NCBI GenBank assembly: GCA_041395845.1
Contig: JAWKZS010000025.1
Span: 1-64,000, forward strand
Length of the DNA: 64,000 nt
Origin: Ch67 sp041395845
Lineage (GTDB): Bacteria > Pseudomonadota > Gammaproteobacteria > Pseudomonadales > Ketobacteraceae
Direction: 5' to 3'
In this document: one piece after another, positions 25,788 through 35,397 of the stretch
Layout of the letters: the number at the start of each line of letters is the position of its first letter
Numbering within the stretch: the stretch's first letter is position 1
The notes under the pieces: generated by a model
Databases searched by the model: none
Seen by the model: the letters and a program-made list of their open reading frames with translations, nothing else
Told to the model about the DNA's origin: nothing
Program-made: the position numbers and the translations under genes

Positions 25788-27842
25788 GTGGGATTACGCG
25801 CGCAACTTCTGCTGGTGTCCCTGGTCATCCTGCTGTTGCCGTGGGGCGGCTGCCAGTACGTGCAGGAAATGGAACACGTACTGCGGGACAACCATGGCCG
25901 CGCCATGATCGAGCAGACCGCCCTGCTGGCCCGCATGGTCAACCAGTCGGTGGAACTGCCGGAACCGGTGCGCGACACCCCGTTCTACACCCCGATCCGC
26001 TACCAGCCGGTGGAACTCGATGGCTACGGCGACGACTGGCGCAGCCACACCGAAGAACTGCTGATCAGCAAGACCGCGCCGCTCACCGCCCAATTGCAGA
26101 AAGGCCTGTATCAGGAAGATCTCTACCTATTTCTGCAGGTGCATGACACCGCCCGCACCTACCATGACCCCAGCCGCTCATTCCGCTTCAGCGATCATGT
26201 CCGTCTGGTGACCCGCAACGCCGACACCGTGATCACCTGGCTGTTCTTTACCAGCGGCCCTGGCCGTCTGCAGGTCTACCGTCAGCGCAACGATCGCGCC
26301 CTGCGGGAAGCACCGGAAGTGGACGCCTGGTGGCAGGAAACCCGGGGCGGCTACCAGCTGGAAATCCGCCTGCCCACCGGTCAGCTGCTGGACAGCCTGG
26401 ACCTGCAGATCTACGACCGGGAATCGCCGGACAAACGTGCCCAGCTGGTACTGTCCACGCGGCGTGGCGAACCGTCGCGCTGGCTCAAGCCACTACCGGA
26501 ACTGCAGGATCTGGTGCACCCCTGGCGTACCGAAGACACCGACCTGACCATCGTCGGCCCCCGCGGCTGGCCGCTGGCGCCCCAGAAGAACTGGCTCAGC
26601 GCCAATGTGGAAGAACCGGAAGTGCAGCTGGATCAGGGCTTCATGCGCCAGACTCTGAACCGTTTCTACCGTTTCTGGGTGGATCAGCTGACCCCGCGGC
26701 GTAACCAGGCCCCCTGGCCCTTACCGCAATGGCAGGTCAGCCGCGCCCAGGTGCGCCTGCCACTGGAAAAATTCGGCCCTGATCGCAGCCGTCCCCAGGC
26801 CCACTGGTACCGCAGCGGCGACGACAACCGTTCCGCCCTGCTGGTGACCCTGCCACTGTACCAGCAGGACCAGTTCAAGGGCTTCATGATCTTCACCCAG
26901 AGCGGCGAAGCCCTGCTGTCCCTCACCAACGACGCCCTGCGCCGGGTCACCAACCGGGTGGCGCTGGTGATGCTGATCGTGGTGTCCGTGCTGATCCTGT
27001 ATGCCTCAGTGCTGTCCTGGCGCATCCGCCAGCTTAAACGGCAGGCGGAAGCGGCCATCAGCGGCGAAGGCCGGGTGGGGGAGTTCGTGCCGTCGCGCCG
27101 GCCCGACGAGCTGGGTGACCTGTCCCGCAGTTACGACCAGCTGCTGCAGCGGGTGCGCAACTACACCGGCTATCTGGAAACCCTGGGGGGCAAACTGGCC
27201 CACGAATTGCGCACCCCGCTGGCGATCGTCAAATCCTCGCTGGAACTGGCCCAGGCCACCCCCGGCAACAACAACGAATACCTGAACCGCGCCCTGGAGG
27301 GCACGGAACGGCTGCGCCAGATCCTGTCCGCCATGAGCGAAGCCAGCCGGGTGGAACATGCCATCCAGCAGACCGAGTTCCAGCCCTTCGACCTGCGCGC
27401 CCTGGTGGATGCCATGGCCCAGGCCTACGCCGACACCTGGCCCGATCATGACTACCAGAGCCAGCTGCCTGACGAAGTGGCCTGGATCAACGGCAACCCG
27501 GAACTGCTGGCCCAGCTGCTGGACAAGCTGGTAGACAACGCCCGTGACTTTGCCCCTGCCGGCAGTACCATCGAACTGGGGGTCAGCCGCTACAAGCAGC
27601 ACTGGCTGCTCACCGTCAGCAACCAGGGGCCTACCCTGCCACCCAATCTGGAAGGCCAGCTGTTCGACTCCCTGGTATCCCAGCGCGACGCCGAACACCG
27701 CGGCGACACGCCTCACCTGGGACTGGGCCTGTACATCGTGCGCCTGATTGCCCTGGCCCATCACGGTCAGGTCGAAGCCCACAACCGGGCCCAGGGCGAT
27801 GGCGTGATCTTCACCATCACCCTGCCCGCCACCGACCAGTGA
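25788..27842 (+). CDS. pdsS: Sensor histidine kinase of the dedicated sortase system (PdsS)
   Basis: A membrane sensor kinase of 684 residues starting at GTG 25788. An N-terminal membrane segment with the family hallmark PWGGCQYVQEMEH is followed by a large periplasmic sensor region (about 30-385) and a second membrane helix (about 390-408). A HAMP-like linker leads to the DHp helix with phospho-acceptor His472 in AHELRTPLAI and to the ATPase domain with DNARDFAP and LGLGLYIVRL. All catalytic boxes are present. It is translated with pdsR and would phosphorylate it. The signal sensed is unknown. Confidence 0.85.
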   Translation: MGLRAQLLLVSLVILLLPWGGCQYVQEMEHVLRDNHGRAMIEQTALLARMVNQSVELPEPVRDTPFYTPIRYQPVELDGYGDDWRSHTEELLISKTAPLTAQLQKGLYQEDLYLFLQVHDTARTYHDPSRSFRFSDHVRLVTRNADTVITWLFFTSGPGRLQVYRQRNDRALREAPEVDAWWQETRGGYQLEIRLPTGQLLDSLDLQIYDRESPDKRAQLVLSTRRGEPSRWLKPLPELQDLVHPWRTEDTDLTIVGPRGWPLAPQKNWLSANVEEPEVQLDQGFMRQTLNRFYRFWVDQLTPRRNQAPWPLPQWQVSRAQVRLPLEKFGPDRSRPQAHWYRSGDDNRSALLVTLPLYQQDQFKGFMIFTQSGEALLSLTNDALRRVTNRVALVMLIVVSVLILYASVLSWRIRQLKRQAEAAISGEGRVGEFVPSRRPDELGDLSRSYDQLLQRVRNYTGYLETLGGKLAHELRTPLAIVKSSLELAQATPGNNNEYLNRALEGTERLRQILSAMSEASRVEHAIQQTEFQPFDLRALVDAMAQAYADTWPDHDYQSQLPDEVAWINGNPELLAQLLDKLVDNARDFAPAGSTIELGVSRYKQHWLLTVSNQGPTLPPNLEGQLFDSLVSQRDAEHRGDTPHLGLGLYIVRLIALAHHGQVEAHNRAQGDGVIFTITLPATDQ

Positions 27843-27986
27843 CCCGGGGCGACACACGGCAGCCCCGCTAACAGGCTGTTTTGCAACAAGCTGCTAAGCT
27901 TGAAGAACGGTGGCCACCCTGCCGGCCATTGCAATCCACCCCGAATTGGGCAAATATCGATCAAACAACAAAAACAGGACCTGCGC

Positions 27987-28325
27987 ATGTCGTCGGAAGA
28001 AGATCGTCGCCGCGCCCCCCGCGCGCCCATCAGCGACACCCTGTTCATCAAGTCCATCTCGTCCCGTCAGGTGAGCATGATGGAACCGGCCACCTGCAAC
28101 ACCGTGAATGCATCGGCTACCGGCCTGCAGGTGGAACTGGACTTCGACGTGCTGGAAACCGCTGAAATTGCCCTCTGGATCCAGATGGACAGCGGCGAAC
28201 GCACCCTGGTGAGCGGCACCATCCGCTGGAGCCGCAGCACCGAGCGCAACACCTTTCTGGTGGGCATCGAACTGGACGCGGAATCCGGCCCGGCCATCGC
28301 CAGCTGGCTCAACAATATTCACTGA
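27987..28325 (+). CDS. PilZ-domain protein (cyclic-di-GMP effector)
   Basis: A 112-residue single-domain PilZ protein. It has the N-terminal RRRAPR arginine motif (residues 7-12) and the NASATG motif (equivalent of D/N-x-S-x-x-G), both needed for cyclic-di-GMP binding, followed by the usual beta-barrel ending in VGIELDAES. AGGA lies eight bases before the ATG. It lies 144 bases after pdsS, in the same direction. Its output partner is unknown. Confidence 0.85.
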   Translation: MSSEEDRRRAPRAPISDTLFIKSISSRQVSMMEPATCNTVNASATGLQVELDFDVLETAEIALWIQMDSGERTLVSGTIRWSRSTERNTFLVGIELDAESGPAIASWLNNIH

Positions 28326-28454
28326 CACCGTTATCAGTTAATCCCCATGCTTGCGCTGCGCCCCGCGGATTGGCCACAATACGGCGGGGACCGGCGGTCA
28401 TTACCAGCCGCCGCACAATAATAACGACGACGCATCAGCATCGAGGGAAAACAG

Positions 28455-28808
28455 ATGAAGACCTCCATTGCCGCAACCCTGGTTGCGCTCACCCTGGCAG
28501 GCTGCAGTTCCTCTGTCCTGCAACCCAAGGACGATCCGATCATCACCGAACTGCAAGGCAAGAGTGCCGACTTTGTGGAATCCAAACTGGGCCTGCCCAA
28601 TCGCCGCAGCGAAACCCGCTCCGGCGCGCAGATCTGGACCTATCTGGACAAACAGAAAGGCATGGCTGCCAAACAGTGTGAAGTCACCCTGTCCATCCGT
28701 GACGCCAAGGTGGAAAGCGTGGTGATCAGCACCGACAACCAGTCACTGCTGTCGAGCATGGTCAGTGGTTGCAACGACATTCGCAAGACCCTCACCGGTC
28801 ACAGCTGA
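28455..28808 (+). CDS. Small lipoprotein of unknown function
   Basis: A 117-residue predicted lipoprotein with lipobox LTLAGC (Cys about residue 17) and a mature domain beginning with a short Ser-rich linker. The segment GKSADFVESKLGLPNRR and the following strand pattern are reminiscent of the BamE/SmpA-type fold but not enough to assign it. Two further Cys (AKQCEV and SGCNDI) might pair. GAGGG precedes the ATG by seven bases. Confidence 0.75.
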   Translation: MKTSIAATLVALTLAGCSSSVLQPKDDPIITELQGKSADFVESKLGLPNRRSETRSGAQIWTYLDKQKGMAAKQCEVTLSIRDAKVESVVISTDNQSLLSSMVSGCNDIRKTLTGHS

Positions 28809-28858
28809 ACGGTTGCCACACCCATTACCGGCCCGCGTAATTTGTAAGAATGTTTGAG

Positions 28859-28883
28859 AACACCGCCAGCACGGCGGTGTTCA
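28859..28883 (+). terminator. Perfect 10-bp hairpin upstream of fabV
   Basis: GAACACCGCC (28859-28868) pairs perfectly with GGCGGTGTTC (28874-28883) around an AGCAC loop. No T-tract follows, so it may be a weak terminator for the upstream lipoprotein gene or a structured leader element for fabV. Confidence 0.45.
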
Positions 28884-28909
28884 ACTGGCCTTTGCCCATC
28901 CCCGCCTTT

Positions 28910-28915
28910 AGAATT
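28910..28915 (+). promoter_or_regulatory. Candidate -10 element of fabV
   Basis: TAGAAT lies 40 bases before the fabV ATG, just after the hairpin. The -35 position (28887-28892, TGGCCT) is poor, so this is weak support for a separate fabV promoter. Confidence 0.3.
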
Positions 28916-28954
28916 CCCGCATTCATCAAGACAACACTCGCAAGGGAATCCGCA

Positions 28955-30148
28955 ATGGTCATCCAGCCCAAGGTCAAAGGTTTCATCTGTACCACCGCAC
29001 ATCCCGTTGGCTGCGCCGCCAACGTCAGCGAACAGATCCGGTTTGTGCAGGCCCAGGGGCCCATCAGCAACGCACCCAAGCGGGTTCTGGTGATCGGTGC
29101 ATCCACCGGGTACGGACTGGCATCTCGCATCACGGCTGCCTTTGGCGGCGGTGCCGGCACCCTGGGCATCTTTTTCGAAAAACCCGCATCTGGCAAGCGC
29201 ACCGCGTCGGCAGGCTGGTACAACGCCGCAGCCTTCCAGCAGGCGGCTGAACAGGCTGGACTCTATTCCAAAAACATCAATGGCGATGCGTTTTCCAATG
29301 CAGTCAAACAGCAGGCCATCGATCTGATCAAAGCGGATCTGGGTCAGGTGGATCTGGTGGTGTACAGCCTGGCGTCACCGCGCCGCGTGCATCCGGACAC
29401 CGGTGTACTGCACTCATCGACCCTCAAGCCGATCGGCAAACCGTTCAAGACCAACGGTCTCGACACCGACCGCGAAATCATCAAGGAATTTTCCATCGAG
29501 CCGGCGGTGCAGGAAGAAATCGACAACACCGTCGCCGTGATGGGCGGTGACGACTGGGAACGCTGGCTCAACGCCCTGAGCGCAGCGGGCGTACTGGCAC
29601 CGGGCTGCAAAACCACCGCCTACACCTATGTCGGCGAACGGGTGACCCGCGACATTTACTGGGATGGCACCATCGGCGCCGCCAAGAAAGATCTGGATCG
29701 CGCTGCCGCCGCCATGCAGGCCAAAGGCTTCGATGCCACGGTTTCAGTTTTGAAAGCCGTGGTGACACAGTCCAGCGCCGCGATTCCGGTGATGCCGCTG
29801 TACCTGGCGCTACTGTTCCGGGTGATGAAAGCCGACGGCTCTCACGAAGGCTGCATCGAGCAGGTGTACCGTCTGTTCAAGGAATGTCTCTACAGCGCGA
29901 CCCCGCGCACCGATGACAGCGGCCGCAACCGGGTGGACGAAAAGGAACTGCGTGACGTGATCCAGAATCAGGTCGCCGAACTCTGGCCGCAGGTCACCAC
30001 CGAGAACCTCAACGACATCAGCGATTTCCGCGGTTTCCGCGCCGACTTCCTCAAGCTATTCGGCTTCGGGGTGGACGGCGTGAATTATGATGCGGACGTG
30101 GAAGCGGATGTGGCGATCGGGAATCTGGTCGATACCACGGCGGAGTGA
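28955..30148 (+). CDS. fabV: Enoyl-[ACP]/trans-2-enoyl-CoA reductase FabV
   Basis: NADH-dependent reductase of 397 residues catalysing the last step of the fatty-acid elongation cycle. FabV is the triclosan-tolerant alternative to FabI. The start VKGFICTTAHPVGCAANV and the nucleotide-binding VLVIGASTGYGLASRI (about 44-59) are family hallmarks. The catalytic Tyr235-x8-Lys244 motif (YWDGTIGAAK) is intact. AAGGG precedes the ATG. It faces the DUF349 gene across a shared terminator. Confidence 0.95.
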   Translation: MVIQPKVKGFICTTAHPVGCAANVSEQIRFVQAQGPISNAPKRVLVIGASTGYGLASRITAAFGGGAGTLGIFFEKPASGKRTASAGWYNAAAFQQAAEQAGLYSKNINGDAFSNAVKQQAIDLIKADLGQVDLVVYSLASPRRVHPDTGVLHSSTLKPIGKPFKTNGLDTDREIIKEFSIEPAVQEEIDNTVAVMGGDDWERWLNALSAAGVLAPGCKTTAYTYVGERVTRDIYWDGTIGAAKKDLDRAAAAMQAKGFDATVSVLKAVVTQSSAAIPVMPLYLALLFRVMKADGSHEGCIEQVYRLFKECLYSATPRTDDSGRNRVDEKELRDVIQNQVAELWPQVTTENLNDISDFRGFRADFLKLFGFGVDGVNYDADVEADVAIGNLVDTTAE

Positions 30149-30194
30149 TTCGTTCACGCTCACACGCCGACCGCTACTGACATAAGCAACACAT

Positions 30195-30234
30195 AAAAAA
30201 AGCCCCGACCTGTTTCCAGTGCCGGGGCTTTTTT
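30195..30234. terminator. Bidirectional rho-independent terminator
   Basis: AAAAAAAGCCCCG (30195-30207) pairs with CGGGGCTTTTTT (30223-30234) around a 15-base loop. T-runs on both strands serve fabV from the left and the DUF349 gene from the right. Confidence 0.85.
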
Positions 30235-30254
30235 GTCTTTACAGCTGCGCGAAA

Positions 30255-33143
30255 TCAACCATCCGCTTTTTTCAGCGCCGCCTTGAAACGCTGACCGAAC
30301 TGCGCCCGTTCCATCGCGCCGACCGGGCCAATCAGACACCATTCCACCTGCAGCTGTTCGATCAGTTCGGCGCCGGACACCGCCTGATTCTGCCGCCCCT
30401 GCAGGCCACTCGACAGGCGACTGACCTGCAGTTCCATGCGTCGCTGCTGATCCTGTTGCGGGGAATCGATACCAGCGGCGATTTCCATACGGATACACAG
30501 ATCGTGCAGACGCTCTGCGTTTTCTGCCAGGGTTTGCGCATCGGGTTTGCCACTGTCCTGCAGCAGTTTCACCACGGCATCATATCGGGCCTGCAAGCCG
30601 TGTTGTGCCGCTGGTGGTAGATCCTGTTCACCGTTCCAGTCCGCATCGGCGTTGCTGCTGAACAGGTCGCCCTGGGTCGCACTGAGCAACGCATCTTCGA
30701 GTTCATCGCAGATGCCGGCGCGGCGCCACAATTCCTGGTACGCCACCTGCCGCAGCTGTGCCTGTGCCTGGGTCAGTGCATGCTTCACGTGCTCACACAC
30801 TGCCTTGTAACGCTTCTGGATGGCATCGTTATGTTCGCGGGGGAACTGGCCCAATGCTTCGAAACGCTGACGCAGCTGGGAAAATTCCTGCCGCGCCGTC
30901 GCCACGTCGTCGATATGATTTTCGGCCAGCTGTTCGATCTGCTCGCACAGATGCTCGGCGTGCACCACATTCTGTTCGCGTTCTTTCTGTACGGCGTCAC
31001 GCTGCTGATCGCGGCGGGCAAAAATCTGGTCGCAGGCAGCACGGAAGCGTTTCCACAAACGGGCATCATCTTTGCGGGCCACCATGCCCACTTCACGCCA
31101 CTGCCGCTGCAGGCCTTTGGCCTGATCAATCGCTGATGCCACATCGTCGGACTGCGCCAGCGCTTCGGCCTGTTCGATCAGCTTTTCGCGCGCGCTGCGG
31201 TTGCGATTGAATTCGTCCTGCAACTTGCCGCGCAACTGATCCAGCAAACCGTTGAAGCGATCCTGTACCGCCTTGCCTTCCTTGCGTTCCACCGGCGTGT
31301 ACAGGCGCCATTCGTTTTTCGCGGTTTCATAGACTTCGTTCACCGCTTTCCAGTCCGCATTGGCCCAGTCATACTGGTTCAGATAGGTTTCCAGCTGGTC
31401 GCACAGGCCCTGACGCTGGGCCAGGTTCTGGTTGCGAATGTCGTGCAGTTTGTCGAAATAGGCACGGCAGGGTTCGTAGGCTTTTTCCGCCGCTACGCTG
31501 AAGCGATCCCACAGTTCTTTATTGCGCCCCTTGTCCGCCTCGCCCAGCGCACGCCATTCGTCCTGCAGACGGCGGATGCGATTGGACAGCGCCTGCGGGT
31601 CGATCTCGGCGCCCACCAGGGCTTCCATTTCCTGACAGAGTTCTTCTTTTTTCGGCGTCGATACAAAGCCCTGCCAGTCGCGCAGTTCATTCACCCGGAT
31701 GGTGAGTTCGCGCAACTGTTTCTGGTAGCCGCTGGCGGTTTTCATCGGCAGGTGCTTGACCAGATGGCTGGCGTCCTTGAGCAGACGCTGGGCCGATTTC
31801 AGATGCCCCTGCTCGATTTCGCTGGTCAGATCGGTGAAGATACCCTTGATGTTGTTGATGGCGTCCTGTTCCAGCCCCTTGGCCTTGGTTTGCAGCCGTT
31901 CCACATGAGCCAGTGCCTGCTGGTGGAGCTTAAGGGATTCCGGCCAGGCCAATTCTTCCGGCCATTGCAGATCGCCCAGCGCTTTATCCAGGTTTTTTTT
32001 CAGATCCTGCAACGCGGACATGGTGGTTTCTTCCACTTCCAGCGCACCGGCAGCGACTTTCTGGATGCGGGCTTCACGCTCGCCCAGCTGGCGCACCGCA
32101 TCCAGTGCGCGCTGCAGCAGGCCGTGAATGCGCAGGAAGCGCTTGCGTTCATCCGCGGCGGGTTCCACCACGGTGGCCGCTTCATCCCAGCGGGTTTTCT
32201 GGGTATTGAGCAACGCCTGCAGGGCAGGAATATCCTCCGCTGATAGCACGGCATTGAAGCTGAGCTGCTTCACCGCTTCTTCCAGCTGCTCGCAGGCCGC
32301 CATGCGTTCGTGCAGGGCTTCACGCTGACGCGCGGTTTCTTCCTGCAGGCGATTCTGTTCATTGTGAATGTCGTCGACGGTCGCCTTGCACAGGGTAAAG
32401 GCGCGATTGAAACGCTGGCCCTGTTCGTTATCGGCGTGGTGCTGCAGACGCTGCCAGAGTTTCTGCAGATGCTCGACTCTTGCGGCATACAGATTGTCGT
32501 ACGGCAGCCGGGACAGGGTTTCGATCTGCTGGCAAATATCGTGAATCTGCTGCTCGATGCTGGCTTCCTGCTGCTGCTCGGCGCGCATCGCGTTGAGCTT
32601 GTCTTTGCAGATGCGCCACACGCCTTTGTCCTTGCCCTTGCTGGCTTTGATTACCCGCTCCAGCACATCCTCTGACACCAGTTTCTGCGCCGCTGCCTGC
32701 CGCATCTGCGCTACCGGCAGATTCATGGCATAGTGCTCCAGCACATTTTCATCTTTCAGATGTTCCAGCGCCAATGCACCCAGCGCGGCATTTTTGGTCT
32801 GATCGATGATGGACGCCAGTGCCTGGGAATCCAGACTGCTGATCATGTTGCGGAATACCGGATCAATTCCGGCGGCATTCTGCGCCACGGTGGTCAGCAG
32901 GAATTCGATGGCACGATGCCGCACCGCATTATCCTTTTCCTGCGCGATCAGCGTGATCATTTTTTCCCGCTGGGGAATGCGCTTGATCGCTGCCAGCCGC
33001 ACGTCACTTTCCGTGTCGCCCTTGGCCATCAGTTCAATGATGTGCAGATCGTTGCTGTTATTCACATCCAGATGCTGAAGAGCCTGGATGCGGACCTGGG
33101 GTTTGGCGCTTTGCCACTTGGGCTTGAACAGATTCTTGAACAT
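30255..33143 (-). CDS. DUF349-repeat protein
   Basis: A 962-residue, highly charged, mostly coiled helical protein. The N-terminus (1-180) looks like HEAT-type repeats (LQHLDVNNSNDLHIIELMAKG). Several DUF349 modules follow, e.g. RWREVGMVARKDDARLWKRF near 700 and DEWRALGEADKGRNKELWDR near 545. Gln content is high. The cytoplasmic function of DUF349 proteins is not established. The ATG at 33143 comes five bases after the folA stop, with GGAAAAG inside the end of folA serving as ribosome site, so it is the last gene of the lgt-thyA-folA run. Confidence 0.85.
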   Translation of the reverse strand: MFKNLFKPKWQSAKPQVRIQALQHLDVNNSNDLHIIELMAKGDTESDVRLAAIKRIPQREKMITLIAQEKDNAVRHRAIEFLLTTVAQNAAGIDPVFRNMISSLDSQALASIIDQTKNAALGALALEHLKDENVLEHYAMNLPVAQMRQAAAQKLVSEDVLERVIKASKGKDKGVWRICKDKLNAMRAEQQQEASIEQQIHDICQQIETLSRLPYDNLYAARVEHLQKLWQRLQHHADNEQGQRFNRAFTLCKATVDDIHNEQNRLQEETARQREALHERMAACEQLEEAVKQLSFNAVLSAEDIPALQALLNTQKTRWDEAATVVEPAADERKRFLRIHGLLQRALDAVRQLGEREARIQKVAAGALEVEETTMSALQDLKKNLDKALGDLQWPEELAWPESLKLHQQALAHVERLQTKAKGLEQDAINNIKGIFTDLTSEIEQGHLKSAQRLLKDASHLVKHLPMKTASGYQKQLRELTIRVNELRDWQGFVSTPKKEELCQEMEALVGAEIDPQALSNRIRRLQDEWRALGEADKGRNKELWDRFSVAAEKAYEPCRAYFDKLHDIRNQNLAQRQGLCDQLETYLNQYDWANADWKAVNEVYETAKNEWRLYTPVERKEGKAVQDRFNGLLDQLRGKLQDEFNRNRSAREKLIEQAEALAQSDDVASAIDQAKGLQRQWREVGMVARKDDARLWKRFRAACDQIFARRDQQRDAVQKEREQNVVHAEHLCEQIEQLAENHIDDVATARQEFSQLRQRFEALGQFPREHNDAIQKRYKAVCEHVKHALTQAQAQLRQVAYQELWRRAGICDELEDALLSATQGDLFSSNADADWNGEQDLPPAAQHGLQARYDAVVKLLQDSGKPDAQTLAENAERLHDLCIRMEIAAGIDSPQQDQQRRMELQVSRLSSGLQGRQNQAVSGAELIEQLQVEWCLIGPVGAMERAQFGQRFKAALKKADG

Positions 33144-33148
33144 GATGA

Positions 33149-33652
33149 TTAAGGTCTTTTCCGTTGATAGGTCACAATGCTGTACGCAATTGCAGAAGCC
33201 GTATCGGCTGCCACATCCTCGCGTTCGATTTCCTGCCACTCGCGGCTGTCGAGCTCAGGAAAAAACGCGTCGCCTTCCGGCGTCAGATGCACTTCCGTTA
33301 CGTAGAGGGTATCCACCAGTGGCAATGCCTGGCGGTAAATCTCGGCGCCACCGATGACAACGATCTCGTCATTGCCATCCGTCAGCAGCGCGCGGGCCTG
33401 TTCGAACGCCTGCGGCAGTGATTGCACCGCGTAGCAGTTGTCCGGCAGCGCGAGCGCCTGACGACTGATCACCACATGGGGACGTCCGGGCAATACCCGC
33501 CCCAGTGAGTCAAAGGTCTTGCGCCCCATGATGATCGGCTTGCCCAGGGTGCGACGTTTGAAGTGCGCCAGTTCCGAGGGAATATGCCACGGCATTTTGT
33601 TGCCGTTGCCAATCACATTGTTATCGGCTTTCGCCACGATCAGTGAAATCAT
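33149..33652 (-). CDS. folA: Dihydrofolate reductase
   Basis: A 167-residue enzyme reducing dihydrofolate to tetrahydrofolate with NADPH. It has the N-terminal ISLIVAKADNNVIGNGNKMPWHIPSE core (IGNGNKMPWH carries the Trp and active loop), the acidic active-site residue equivalent in SELAHFKRRT, and MGRKTFDSLG for cofactor binding. Start lies three bases after the thyA stop, so the two genes, which work in one cycle, are co-translated. Confidence 0.96.
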   Translation of the reverse strand: MISLIVAKADNNVIGNGNKMPWHIPSELAHFKRRTLGKPIIMGRKTFDSLGRVLPGRPHVVISRQALALPDNCYAVQSLPQAFEQARALLTDGNDEIVVIGGAEIYRQALPLVDTLYVTEVHLTPEGDAFFPELDSREWQEIEREDVAADTASAIAYSIVTYQRKRP

Positions 33653-33655
33653 GCG

Positions 33656-34489
33656 TCACACTGCCACCGGCGCCTTGATGGCCGGGTGGGGATCGTAACC
33701 TGTGAGTTCGAAATCGTCGTAAGTGAAATCAAACAGCGATGTGACGGCCGGATTGAGCTTCATCTGCGGCAGCGGACGCGGGTCGCGACTCAGCTGCAGA
33801 TCCACCTGTTCCATATGATTCAGATAAATGTGTACGTCGCCGAAGGTATGAATGAAATCACCGGGCTGCAAACCGCACACCTGGGCCATCATCAGTGTCA
33901 GCAGGGAATAGGACGCGATATTGAACGGCACGCCGAGGAATACATCACCGCTGCGCTGGTACAGCTGGCAGGACAGTTTGCCGTCCACCACATAAAACTG
34001 GAACAGGCAGTGGCAGGGCGGCAGCGCCTGCTTGCCCGCGGCGGCATTTTCTTTTGGCGAAAATTTCACGTCCGGCAACACTACCGGGTTCCACGCGCTC
34101 AACACCAGCCGGCGCGAATCCGGGTTGCGTTTGATTTCATCCAGCAGTTGCTGCAGCTGATCGACGGTTTCGCCGTTGGGGCCTTCCCAGCTGCGCCACT
34201 GCTTGCCATACACCGGGCCAAGCTCGCCGTTTGCATCCGCCCACTCATCCCAGATCGATACGCCGTTTTCTTTCAGATAGGCGATATTGGTTTCACCGCG
34301 AATGAACCACAGCAGTTCGTGAATGATGGATTTCAGATGCACTTTTTTCGTCGTCACCAGCGGAAATCCTTCCGCCAGATTGAACCGCATCTGGTAGCCG
34401 AACACACTGATGGTACCGGTGCCGGTACGATCACTTTTGGTCACGCCGTTGTCTTTGATGTGGCGCAGAAGATCAAGATACGCTTTCAT
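33656..34489 (-). CDS. thyA: Thymidylate synthase
   Basis: A 277-residue ThyA converting dUMP to dTMP with methylene-tetrahydrofolate. The motif LPPCHCLFQFYV carries the catalytic Cys; SDRTGTGT, RRLVLSAWNP and FDFTYDDFEL are further signatures. A short insertion before the catalytic Cys (KFSPKENAAAGKQA) makes it a little longer than the E. coli enzyme, as in many gammaproteobacteria. ATG at 34489 chosen over one 54 bases upstream that overlaps lgt. Confidence 0.96.
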   Translation of the reverse strand: MKAYLDLLRHIKDNGVTKSDRTGTGTISVFGYQMRFNLAEGFPLVTTKKVHLKSIIHELLWFIRGETNIAYLKENGVSIWDEWADANGELGPVYGKQWRSWEGPNGETVDQLQQLLDEIKRNPDSRRLVLSAWNPVVLPDVKFSPKENAAAGKQALPPCHCLFQFYVVDGKLSCQLYQRSGDVFLGVPFNIASYSLLTLMMAQVCGLQPGDFIHTFGDVHIYLNHMEQVDLQLSRDPRPLPQMKLNPAVTSLFDFTYDDFELTGYDPHPAIKAPVAV

Positions 34490-34496
34490 GATGCAG

Positions 34497-35285
34497 TCAT
34501 GCCCTGGATTGACGCCCGTAGGCCAGATAAAGCAGAAACACACCCACCAGAATCAGCGGCACAGACAGCAGCTGTCCCATGGTGAGCCAGTCGAAGGCGA
34601 TAAAGCCCAGATGGGCATCCGGTTCACGGGCGAATTCCACCACGAAACGGAAGATGCCGTAAAACAGCGCGAACAGGCCGGACACCGCATAACGGGGCCG
34701 CGGCTTGCGCGAGAAAAACCACAGGATGGTGAACAGCGCCAGACCTTCCAGCGTCGCCTGATAAAGTTGCGACGGATGCCGCGCCAGTTCGCCACCGGTG
34801 GGGAATACCATGCCCCAGGGGCCATCCGTGATCCGGCCATAGAGTTCACCACCGATGAAGTTGCCGATGCGACCCAGCCCCAATCCGATCGGCACGATGG
34901 GCGCACCGTAATCGAGAATATCCCAGTAGCTTTTTTTCGTGTGGCGGGCGAACAGCCACACCGCAATCATCACGCCGAGCAGACCGCCATGAAACGACAT
35001 CCCGCCCTGCCACACCTTGAACAGGGTCAGTGGATCGTTAAGGAAGGCGCTGAAGTTGTAGAACAGGATATAGCCGATACGGCCACCCAGAATCACCCCC
35101 ATGGCGCCGTAGAAAATCAGATCGCTGACCTGTTCGGTGGTCCAGCCGGAATTGGGGCGCTTGGCACGCCGGTTCAGCAGTAAAAAGCCAGCCACAAAAC
35201 CCACCAGGTACATGATGCCGTACCAGCGGATATCCAGGGGGCCAATGGAAATTGCGACCGGATTGATCTCCGGATACTTCAGCAT
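34497..35285 (-). CDS. lgt: Prolipoprotein diacylglyceryl transferase
   Basis: Polytopic inner-membrane enzyme of 262 residues that attaches diacylglycerol to the lipobox Cys of lipoproteins, several of which are encoded in this window. Seven hydrophobic segments are visible, with the Lgt signature GRIGNFIGGELYGR (about 142-155) and the conserved HGG motif in MSFHGGLLGV. AAGGA precedes the ATG. First gene of lgt-thyA-folA-DUF349. Confidence 0.96.
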   Translation of the reverse strand: MLKYPEINPVAISIGPLDIRWYGIMYLVGFVAGFLLLNRRAKRPNSGWTTEQVSDLIFYGAMGVILGGRIGYILFYNFSAFLNDPLTLFKVWQGGMSFHGGLLGVMIAVWLFARHTKKSYWDILDYGAPIVPIGLGLGRIGNFIGGELYGRITDGPWGMVFPTGGELARHPSQLYQATLEGLALFTILWFFSRKPRPRYAVSGLFALFYGIFRFVVEFAREPDAHLGFIAFDWLTMGQLLSVPLILVGVFLLYLAYGRQSRA

Positions 35286-35397
35286 GAGCCAGTCCTTTCG
35301 GGTCGTTATCGTTATATGAAGGAGGCCGCCCGGGGATTGCAGCGCAGGCGGTTTTTCAGGAGGATGCTAGTGTACACCATTGCCCCCGGCCGGACAC

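Noticed and set aside
27845..27867. CGGGGC/GCCCCG hairpin after pdsS as a terminator
   Set aside because: Only six base pairs with a long loop and no adjacent T-tract; could be chance in GC-rich DNA.
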